Shown here piece by piece: positions 1-6,400 of a DNA stretch of 22,052 bases. Made by a program: the position numbers and the translations under genes. This stretch comes from a virus: IMG/VR virus record IMGVR_UViG_3300025828_000221, positions 1-22,052 of that record, one strand, 5' to 3'. Position 1 is the first letter of the stretch; each line of letters begins with the position of its first letter. The notes beneath the pieces are model-generated. The model saw only the letters and a program-made list of their open reading frames with translations. It did no database searches and had not been told where the DNA came from.

Positions 1-41
1 TACCAGTCGTGGTTGCGTAGCATTTCAATCAGTTTTTCCAT
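1..41 (-). CDS. Partial small CDS running off the left edge
   Basis: Reading leftward from an ATG at 41, 13 codons are open to the window edge and begin MEKLIEMLRNHDW. A strong Shine-Dalgarno (GGAGG, six bases before the ATG, inside the end of the upstream gene) supports the start. It overlaps the end of the preceding minus-strand gene by 17 bases, as expected in a compact phage operon. Too little is visible to assign a function. Confidence 0.5.
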   Translation of the reverse strand, partial: MEKLIEMLRNHDW

Positions 42-255
42 CTTCATCCTCCACAAACTTAGCGAGCTTTTGCTGAATACTCGTCCACCGAGCTTTCAGC
101 TCGGCTTCTTCGTCTTTGTTGTAGCACTTGAACCAGAAGCAGGTGCCGATTAGCCCGTTGACGCGAGGATCGTCGGAGCTGCTACGCATAAGCGTAGACA
201 GCATCTCGATCTCTTCGTTGGTGAGCTGAAGGTATTGGGTTTTAAGTAGGGTCAT
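25..255 (-). CDS. Small hypothetical protein, 76 aa
   Basis: I do not recognise this protein. It is acidic and mostly helical by composition, with a central stretch holding two Cys and aromatic residues (GTCFWFKCYNKDEEAELKARW) that could be a short packing or metal-contact segment, and a charged C-terminus. The ATG at 255 is preferred over the in-frame GTG at 258 because AGGAGG lies seven bases before the ATG and only four before the GTG. It shares bases with the stop of the upstream metalloprotease gene, so the two are probably translationally coupled in one leftward operon. Confidence 0.7.
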   Translation of the reverse strand: MTLLKTQYLQLTNEEIEMLSTLMRSSSDDPRVNGLIGTCFWFKCYNKDEEAELKARWTSIQQKLAKFVEDEDGKTD

Positions 256-767
256 CACGCCACCTCCTGAACTGGTTCGATGTAAGGGTTGACCAATGTG
301 CGCCGCAGCTCACGATAGATCGTCTTGAACGCATCGCCGTGCGGTTTATGGAAAGTGTTCCTGAGATAGCGGGTGTACAGCCCGTACTTCATTTGGATGT
401 GGTGTGCTACCTCATGGGCGACCAAGCACTTGAGCAGCAGCTCACGGTCATCGCAGTCGATGATGTTGCCGATCACTGGGTCATCAGCAAACGAGCGGTA
501 CTCAGTGAACGAGGTTAAGCCTCGGCGATATTCACCCATGTCGATGCAGATGTGAGTATCGGAGCCGTAGCTAGACTGACTGCGATACTTAGTCCGCACC
601 TGAAGCCGCTTGAGAGCTTCGGTATACACGACAGGCTTGCCTTGATACTCGACCTCATATTGCTTCTTGCAGATTTCTTTTAAGCACTGCTTGGCAAACT
701 TCACGACGAGCTTGTGCTCGTCTGGTGTCACGTTTGGGCCGCGCTTTGATTTGATTTCGGAACTCAT
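255..767 (-). CDS. SprT-like zinc metalloprotease, 170 aa
   Basis: The protein contains HEVAH at residues 118-122, the zincin signature with two His ligands and the catalytic Glu, followed about 20 residues later by PHGDAFKTIYREL, whose His143 is the probable third ligand. That layout matches SprT-like/Spartan-type metalloproteases, a family that in cells is linked to cleaving DNA-protein crosslinks. What the phage uses it for is unknown; trimming a host or phage DNA-bound protein is an inference. The ATG at 767 has AGGAG at a good distance, with an in-frame GTG directly before it. The first six codons and the leader are identical to those of the next upstream gene. It sits in the leftward operon driven from about 1014-1042. 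Confidence 0.82.
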   Translation of the reverse strand: MSSEIKSKRGPNVTPDEHKLVVKFAKQCLKEICKKQYEVEYQGKPVVYTEALKRLQVRTKYRSQSSYGSDTHICIDMGEYRRGLTSFTEYRSFADDPVIGNIIDCDDRELLLKCLVAHEVAHHIQMKYGLYTRYLRNTFHKPHGDAFKTIYRELRRTLVNPYIEPVQEVA

Positions 768-777
768 CACGTTCTCC
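750..777 (-). repeat. 28-bp direct repeat, copy 1 (RBS + start + first codons)
   Basis: These 28 bases are identical to 970-997. On the minus strand they hold the Shine-Dalgarno GGAGAAC, the GTGATG start and the codons for MSSEIK. Identity stops just outside this block, so a translation-initiation module has been duplicated between two adjacent genes whose remaining sequences are unrelated. Confidence 0.9.
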
Positions 778-987
778 TTAAAAAATTGCTAGTCCGCTCT
801 GGTCGCTGTAAAAGCGCATGACCTTGGGCTTGTAACCTTCGGCCTCGAACCTAACGCGCGAAAAATATTGACCACGCGACCACATCGGCTTGATTTCCCA
901 AGCGGCAGAAAATTTGACATTGGGGTTACGACGCTTGAACAGTCTTTTAGCAATCGCCAAAGTCGGTTTTTTGATTTCGGAACTCAT
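778..987 (-). CDS. Small basic hypothetical protein, 69 aa
   Basis: I do not recognise this protein. It is rich in Lys and Arg (for example KRLFKRRNPNVKF) and in aromatics, and ends in a probable short beta region (YFSRVRFEAEGYKPKVMRFY), which could suit a small nucleic-acid-binding protein, although that is inference. A longer reading frame opens upstream, but the ATG at 987 is chosen because it has GGAGAAC immediately before it and shares its start block with the neighbouring gene. It is the first gene of the leftward operon; its stop abuts the ribosome binding site of the metalloprotease gene. Confidence 0.65.
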   Translation of the reverse strand: MSSEIKKPTLAIAKRLFKRRNPNVKFSAAWEIKPMWSRGQYFSRVRFEAEGYKPKVMRFYSDQSGLAIF

Positions 988-997
988 CACGTTCTCC
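970..997 (-). repeat. 28-bp direct repeat, copy 2 (RBS + start + first codons)
   Basis: Identical to 750-777, and again covering Shine-Dalgarno, tandem GTGATG start and the first six codons of a minus-strand gene. Confidence 0.9.
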
Positions 998-1013
998 GTT
1001 GTTGGTTTCCAAC

Positions 1014-1042
1014 AGCTTACCACATGCCGTGCCCATATGCAA
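1014..1042 (-). promoter_or_regulatory. Leftward promoter of the divergent region
   Basis: On the minus strand TTGCAT (1042-1037), a 17-base spacer containing CACGG, and TAAGCT (1019-1014) form a sigma70-like promoter about 30 bases upstream of the first leftward gene. The -10 is weak, but the element matches the promoters at 1077-1105 and 20072-20099 well outside the core hexamers. The transcript leader can form a 6-bp hairpin (TGTTGG/CCAACA, 1000-1014) just before the Shine-Dalgarno. Confidence 0.6.
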
Positions 1043-1059
1043 ACACCTACACAAAAGAA

Positions 1060-1073
1060 TTTATTCAAATAAA
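1060..1073. promoter_or_regulatory. Operator-like dyad between divergent promoters
   Basis: TTTATT-CA-AATAAA is a perfect 6-bp inverted repeat centred between the two opposing -35 elements. Its position suits a protein that represses or activates both promoters at once. No binding protein can be named from this window. Confidence 0.4.
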
Positions 1074-1076
1074 GTG

Positions 1077-1105
1077 TTGCACATCGACACGGATGCCATT
1101 AAGAT
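1077..1105 (+). promoter_or_regulatory. Rightward promoter of the divergent region
   Basis: TTGCAC (1077-1082), 17 bases, TAAGAT (1100-1105). The -35 and the spacer motif CACGG match the leftward promoters at 1014-1042 and 20072-20099. GTGTTG and CGACAC flank the -35 as an imperfect inverted repeat (1074-1090), a second operator candidate. It would drive the gene starting at 1132 and possibly the recombinase. Confidence 0.6.
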
Positions 1106-1131
1106 GCAATTTCACTTACAGGAGAAATGTG

Positions 1132-1413
1132 ATGACCGATAACGTAATTGTGACCCAAGCCGCTAAACGCTTTACCCTTGAGCTTAACAAGTTCGCGCAG
1201 CAGCACGATCTACAGCCTTGCGAGGCTATGTTGCTGCCGGGCCTGTTTCGCAAAGCCGCGAAAGTGGTTGACCAAGCGGTTCTTCGTTTTACTGAGAACG
1301 CTTTTGAAAATGAAGAGTTGGGTTTCTTTCTTGCGGCGCAGGCTCGTAAGCTAGGCGCGACGGATGAAGCGAAAAAGCTTTGGGAAGAATACTTGCAGGA
1401 GGGCGCAGCATGA
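1132..1413 (+). CDS. Hypothetical helical protein, 93 aa
   Basis: I do not recognise this protein. Composition suggests an all-helical fold with a hydrophobic middle (EAMLLPGLFRKAAKVVDQAVL) and an amphipathic C-terminus (DEAKKLWEEYLQEG). The frame is open far upstream, but the ATG at 1132 is chosen because it follows AGGAGAAATGTG and lies about 27 bases after the -10 at 1100-1105. It is the first gene of the rightward transcript, and its stop overlaps the next start as ATGA. First position after a regulated promoter would suit a regulator, but no DNA-binding motif is evident. Confidence 0.75.
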   Translation: MTDNVIVTQAAKRFTLELNKFAQQHDLQPCEAMLLPGLFRKAAKVVDQAVLRFTENAFENEELGFFLAAQARKLGATDEAKKLWEEYLQEGAA

Positions 1414-1643
1414 GCGCCCAAGCAAAGAAAGTTTTCTACAACCGAGTGCGCCGCACTTGCCTGAAGCACAACATCGACATCGTGTACGATGGGATGCCCA
1501 AGGCGGTGTACGGCGTCGAGTTGGTCAAAGACGGTCAGGTGATGTTTGCTGACCGTAGTACCGATAACATGCCGTTGGACATAAACTGGCAGCGGCTGCA
1601 TGAAGAGATGACTGACTATGGCTACAAAGGCGGTGTGAAATGA
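1410..1643 (+). CDS. Hypothetical protein, 77 aa
   Basis: No family is recognised. The N-terminus is basic and helical (AKKVFYNRVRRTCLKHN), followed by what looks like a short beta hairpin (KAVYGVELVKDGQVMFAD). The ATG at 1410 has AGGAGG seven bases upstream and overlaps the previous stop as ATGA; a further ATG at 1380 in the same frame lies inside the previous gene and lacks such a site. Its stop overlaps the recombinase start, so it may be translated as a coupled partner of the recombinase, which is the place where small recombination directionality factors are sometimes encoded. That role is speculative. Confidence 0.7.
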   Translation: MSAQAKKVFYNRVRRTCLKHNIDIVYDGMPKAVYGVELVKDGQVMFADRSTDNMPLDINWQRLHEEMTDYGYKGGVK

Positions 1644-2431
1644 GCGGCAACCCACTGAAGCAAATCAACAATATCTACGGCTACGTCCGCGTATCTACAG
1701 ACGAGCAGGTCAAGTCTGGCATCTCACTGGAGACGCAGAAGCAGCAGATCAGTGAGTTTGTGCGTGAAAAGTACAACCGTGAGGTGACCGAGTTCTTTGC
1801 GGATGAAGGCATCTCTGGCACCCATGCGGTGCTAGATCGACCCGCTAGTCGCGACATGACCGACGTGATCGATGAGCATGACGTGGTGATCTGCACTCGG
1901 CTTGACCGATTGAGCCGCTCCAGCTCTGACCTTCTTGGCCTGATACCTGTTCTGCAAGACATTGGTATCACGCTGTACTTCTGCGAGCAGTTTGGCGAGA
2001 TGCCGATTGTCTATCCAGATGCCGCCAAGTCTAAGGGCTTGGATGCCAAGTTTGATATGAACTCTATGGCCAATCAGATTATGCTTATGGTCTTGAGCGC
2101 GGTTGCTGAGATCGAACACGCGACCATCAAGGATCGCTTTGCCGCAGGCAAGCTTGACTGGGCATCTCGCGGCTACGCCATTGGCGGATCTGCGCCATAC
2201 GGCTTTCGTCATGTTGAGGTGAAGACGGGTAGTAAGACGCGCAAGTATCTCGAAGAGGTGCCTGAAGAACAGGCGGTTCTGAAATCAATCTATCGCCTTC
2301 ATAAGCGTGGCCTTGGCGCTCGCAAGATTGCCAAGCAGGTAAACAGCTTGCACGACATACCTCCGCTCACGCATTCCAAGGTGCAGCGCATCCTTAGCCG
2401 CAAATTTCAGGGTGTCCCTAACGCTGCATAG
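1640..2431 (+). CDS. Serine site-specific recombinase (resolvase/invertase/integrase superfamily), 263 aa
   Basis: The N-terminal catalytic domain begins with YGYVRVSTDEQ; Ser19 is the expected nucleophile that links to DNA. R17, R67 (LDRPAS) and the TRLDRLSRSS block (R87, R90, R93) are the family's active-site arginines. After the long helix, GGSAPYGF near residues 177-184 and the C-terminal THSKVQRILSRKF segment resemble the start of the Recombinase domain of large serine recombinases. At 263 residues it is longer than Gin/Hin-type invertases (about 190) but lacks the zinc-ribbon/coiled-coil half of large integrases (over 450). It could integrate the phage, resolve multimers or invert DNA; its position next to tail genes allows the last, but no invertible segment was seen. 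It overlaps the previous gene by ATGA, and a dyad follows it at once. Confidence 0.9.
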   Translation: MSGNPLKQINNIYGYVRVSTDEQVKSGISLETQKQQISEFVREKYNREVTEFFADEGISGTHAVLDRPASRDMTDVIDEHDVVICTRLDRLSRSSSDLLGLIPVLQDIGITLYFCEQFGEMPIVYPDAAKSKGLDAKFDMNSMANQIMLMVLSAVAEIEHATIKDRFAAGKLDWASRGYAIGGSAPYGFRHVEVKTGSKTRKYLEEVPEEQAVLKSIYRLHKRGLGARKIAKQVNSLHDIPPLTHSKVQRILSRKFQGVPNAA

Positions 2432-2437
2432 GCTCTA

Positions 2438-2467
2438 TCATGGTGACTTAATTGGAGGTCACTATGA
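2438..2467. promoter_or_regulatory. 10-bp dyad after the recombinase, overlapping the next start codon
   Basis: TCATGGTGAC (2438-2447) and GTCACTATGA (2458-2467) are inverted repeats with a single G-T mismatch and a 10-base centre. In RNA this hairpin would put the start codon of the next gene in the stem and GGAG in the loop. In DNA the symmetry and its location right after a serine recombinase would also suit a recombination or operator site. Confidence 0.4.
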
Positions 2468-2607
2468 CGGCTTTAGAGGATATTGAAGAGGCCATCGAGA
2501 CGATGGAGGCTTCGCTTGCGACAGATTTCATGACGAATGCGGTGCGCGACATCATGAGCACTGCGGTTCAGCGTCTGAAAGATGCCAAAGAAAAGTTGAC
2601 TGACTGA
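2464..2607 (+). CDS. Very small helical protein, 47 aa
   Basis: An open frame of 47 codons reads MTALEDIEEAIETMEASLA and then continues to KEKLTD. GGAGG lies five bases before the ATG, and the stop shares a base with the start of the next gene, both typical of real phage genes. The sequence is predicted to be one or two amphipathic helices with heptad-like spacing, so a small dimeric coiled coil is likely. No function is recognised. Its start codon lies in the stem of the dyad at 2438-2467, which may limit its translation. Confidence 0.7.
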   Translation: MTALEDIEEAIETMEASLATDFMTNAVRDIMSTAVQRLKDAKEKLTD

Positions 2608-3389
2608 TGTCTCAAGAAGGTTGGGGTCGCGGTACATGGGGGTTGGGTGCTTGGGGCACTCCGCTCTTTATTGATGTAACGCCTGATGGACAGCAGGCGA
2701 CTGCTGCTGTGGGCGCGGTCACCATCGACGGTGAGGCAAATGTACCGCTCACTGGCTTAGCGATCACATCTGGCATCGGCGCGGTCACTGTCATTGCAGA
2801 GGCTAATGTCACCCCGACAGGTCAGGCGATCACATCAGGCGTTGGCGCTGTTACGGTTGACGCGGAGGCGAATGTTCCCGTCACTGGCCAAGCAATCACA
2901 TCGAGCGTCGGCTCTATCGAGGTCGTGGCTCGCGCTATCGTGCAGGTCACGGGTCAGTCGATCACGTCAGGACTCGGTGCGCCGACAGTCGATGCAGAGG
3001 CTAATGTTACGCTCACAGGTCAGGGCATTGCATCTGGGCTAGGAACCGTAACAGCCAGAACGGTTAACAATGTTTTTGTTGACGGCCAGCAGATAAACTC
3101 GGCCATCGGTGACGTGAGCACGGTTGCGGGTGCCATTGTGCAGCTCACAGGCTTGTCAATGGTTGCAAGCGTCGGTGATATTCTGGTATGGGGTGAGATA
3201 GACACCAACCAAGACCCGTCCTACAATCCAATCAGCACAACCCAATCTGCGGGTTATTCGGCTGTCGATACTAGCCAGTCCGCAGGGTATGGAGACATAA
3301 GCACAACTCAATCTGCGGGTTACTCGACTGTTGATACCAGTCAATCCGCAGGATACGAAGAAATCAAAGCAGGCCGAGATGCCGCATAA
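2607..3389 (+). CDS. Repeat-built tail/fibre-type virion protein, 260 aa
   Basis: The N-terminus has a Gly-Trp motif (GWGRGTWGLGAWG) that I associate with small virion proteins of marine phages. From residue 28 to about 199 the protein consists of eight head-to-tail repeats of exactly 22 residues (the last shortened), of the form GQ-ITSG-GAVTVDAEANV-LT, a pattern that suggests short beta strands and turns in a stacked or fibrous fold. Residues 209-252 are four 11-residue repeats ending in QSAGY. Probably a fibre, tail decoration or adhesin component, inferred from this architecture and from lying directly before the tail fibre gene. Start at ATG 2607 overlaps the previous stop. Confidence 0.75.
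   Translation: MSQEGWGRGTWGLGAWGTPLFIDVTPDGQQATAAVGAVTIDGEANVPLTGLAITSGIGAVTVIAEANVTPTGQAITSGVGAVTVDAEANVPVTGQAITSSVGSIEVVARAIVQVTGQSITSGLGAPTVDAEANVTLTGQGIASGLGTVTARTVNNVFVDGQQINSAIGDVSTVAGAIVQLTGLSMVASVGDILVWGEIDTNQDPSYNPISTTQSAGYSAVDTSQSAGYGDISTTQSAGYSTVDTSQSAGYEEIKAGRDAA
2688..3203 (+). repeat. Tandem 66-bp coding repeats (22-aa units)
   Basis: Eight units, the last partial, start at 2688 and every 66 bases to 3150. Phase is kept perfectly, with no insertion or loss of residues. Neighbouring units share blocks such as GGTCAGGCGATCACATC, so the array probably grew by unequal recombination and then diverged. Confidence 0.85.
3231..3362 (+). repeat. Two tandem 66-bp units, each two 11-aa repeats (QSAGY)
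   Basis: Units 3231-3296 and 3297-3362 are highly similar; each encodes two 11-residue modules of the type xxTTQSAGYxx and xDTSQSAGYxx. Many differences between units are at third codon positions, which indicates selection on the peptide. Confidence 0.85.
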
Positions 3390-3401
3390 ACAGGTGATCA
3401 A

Positions 3402-6400
3402 ATGGTAAGTTACGTTAATGACCTTCGCTTGTCCGAATTGGCCACTGGGGAAGGCTCCGGGACATGGGGCACGACCACAAACACCAACCTAGAACTGATT
3501 GGTGAAGCTCTTGGATACGCGACTGAACAGTCTTTTGGTTCAGATGCAGACGCCACCACCACGGTTGGCGACGGTGTTTCTGATCCCGCTCGCGCCATGT
3601 ATTTCAAGGTCACATCCGCAGTCAGTCTGACGGCTACTAGAACTCTTACCATTGCGCCAAACACCGTTTCTCGCGTGATGTTCATCGAGAATGCGACCAG
3701 CGGCTCTCAGTCTATCGCTATCAGCCAAGGCTCTGGCGCGAATGTGACGATTGCGACGGGCAAAACTGCGATTGTTTATTTAGACGGCGCAGGATCTGGT
3801 GCGGCGGTAGTTGACGCTATGGCTGGGGTTGACCCTGGTGTGACGGATACGCTGGCGGAAGTTCTGGTTGCAGGTAACACCACTGGCGGCACAAGCATGG
3901 TGATTTCGTCTGGCGATGATGTCACTTTTACAGGCGCTTCAGCGAACATCGTTTTTGATAGTTCCGACTCTGCGCTTGAGTTTGCCGACAACGCGAAGGC
4001 TATTTTTGGCAGTGGCAGCGACCTACAGATTTATCATACGCCAACGGGCAATCATTCAATTATTGCTGAATCAGGTGCTGGCAACCTTATTCTTGCCGCA
4101 GATAACCTTGAAATAAATAATGCCGCAAACAATGCAAACAAAATAGTAGCTACGACTGGCGGTGCGGTAACCCTTTTCCATAACAACGCAGCCAAAATAG
4201 CCACCACCTCCACAGGCATAGACGTAACGGGTACTGTGACTGCTGATGGTTTGACTGTTGATACTGACACGCTTGTTGTTGACGCAGCTAATAATCGCGT
4301 CGGTATTGGCACTAGCAGTCCGGGAACACCTCTTGACGTTGCGGGTGGCATAAGAAGCATTGATTCTAGCGGAAATCCAGTATTTTATTTAAATAATGGC
4401 ACAACTCAACATGCTTTAATAAACGATTCAAATAATTTTGTATTTCAGAATGCTGGCATAGAACGCATGCGTATTTCTAACGGTGGCAACGTCGGGATTG
4501 GTACTAGCAGTCCGTCACAAGAGCTTCATCTAAGACAAAGCTCTGGTGATTGCAACTTGTTAATTGACTCTGCAAACGGCGCATCTCAAATATTCTTTGG
4601 CGATGACGAGTCTGTAAACGTAGGTAAAATTGGCTACAACCACGCTTCTAATTTTATGGCGTTTAGTGCTAACGGCACAGAAGCCATGCGCATCGACTCA
4701 AGCGGCAATGTTGACATTGGTTCAAACGCAACAGCGTCAGCAGGAGCATCAAAGCAATTACTGAGTTTGGTCAATCCAAGCGGTACTACAAGCACAGCCG
4801 CACGTCTTTGGATGTCAGGAACCAATGCAACAACTCGTGGAACCTACATAGAAGCAGAGGTTCAAAGCGCAGGTAACGACCACGACCTAATCTTTGCTAC
4901 ATCTGCATCAGGCGCTACGCCAGCAGAAGCCATGCGCATCGACTCAAGCGGCTTCGTCGGTATTGGTACTAGCAGTCCAGAAAGCGGTTTGCACTTATTT
5001 GATGGTACTAATGTACGCGCACCGCAAAATGCAAATAGAAAAGCAACTTTAACTATTGAAGCAGGGTCAGAAGGTTCTGCTGATATACAAATGTTAAATG
5101 CTTCATACAATCACATATTTTTTGGTGACGCCGCTGATGCAAATGTAGGTTATTTTTTATATGACCATACAAACAACAGTATGCAATTTGCAACAAACGC
5201 CGCAGAACGCATGCGCATTGACTCTAGCGGACAGGTCGGTATTGGTACTAGCAGTCCTACCGCTCTTTTTGATGCAAGAGCGGCATCTACCGGCCTTGTT
5301 GCGAATTTTAGAGGCGGCGCATCTAATCGCAATCTTCAAATAAGTAGCTTTGACGTAGGCGCTAACATTAACGCTGGGTATCAGCTTAATTCTACTTCTG
5401 GCACTGGTGCTTTAAGTTTTGCTGTTGGAGGCACTGACGCTGCATACATCGATTCAACCGGGAATGTCGGTATTGGTACTACCAGTCCAAGTAAAGAACT
5501 ACACGTTATGGGTGCATCGGCTCCAGAAATACGTTTACAAAATACAAGCAATAACTACGCTTTAGACTTAAAGGTAAACAACACTGTTGGTGAAGTAAAA
5601 GCATCTTCTGACTTAGCGTTTTTGCCGGGCGGCTCCGAAGCCATGCGCCTCGATGCAAGCGGCAACTTGTTGGTTGGGAAGACTTCTTCTGGATTAAACA
5701 CAGCAGGCTTTGAAGTAGCTTCTAGTGGTCGCACAAGGCTTACACGAGACTCAGCTAATGTCGTCGAGATAAACCGCAAAACTGATGATGGGTCTTTAGT
5801 TACCTTCAGCAAAGACGGCTCCGCAGTCGGTAGTATTGGTACTAGAGGCAGCGATGTTTATTTAGAAACAGGTGACACTGGCATACGAATGTATGACCAA
5901 TCTGATGCAATTATCCCCGTTGGCTCTGCTGGCGTTTCTAGAGATGCGGCTATTGATTTAGGTATATCTAATATACGCTTCAAAGACCTTTACCTGTCAG
6001 GCTCTGTTTTAATAAACGCGGCTGTTCCTCGTGTCACGCTCACTGATACAGACGGGACAAACACTATAGGAGACATACGCCAAGTTAGTGATGCGATAGT
6101 AATTAAGTCTAGGAATAACACATCTAACGGCGTTATTAAGTTTAGTGGAGACAACGGAACAACAGAAAGTGAGTACGCTAGGTTTAATGCCTCTGGCAAT
6201 CTTTTGGTGGGGACTACTTCTACAACGCCTGCGTTTAATTCAACTGGGTCTGGCATTGCTTTGAAAAGCGGTGAGTCTGCGATTAGTGCTGACAATACTA
6301 TTGGCTTAATAATTAATAGAAATACAAGTGATGGAACGATTCAGCAGTTCCGAAAGTCAGGCACAGAAGTCGGTAGTATTGGTACAGGCAGTGACGACCT

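Noticed and set aside
868-1131. Upstream extension of the 1132 gene
   Set aside because: The extension crosses the divergent promoter region and antisense of a minus gene; AGGAG and the -10 support ATG 1132.
1116-1655. Long minus-strand open frame opposite the 1132 and 1410 genes
   Set aside because: No Shine-Dalgarno; low-complexity Cys/Ser/Ala composition; the plus-strand genes have good starts and coupled overlaps.
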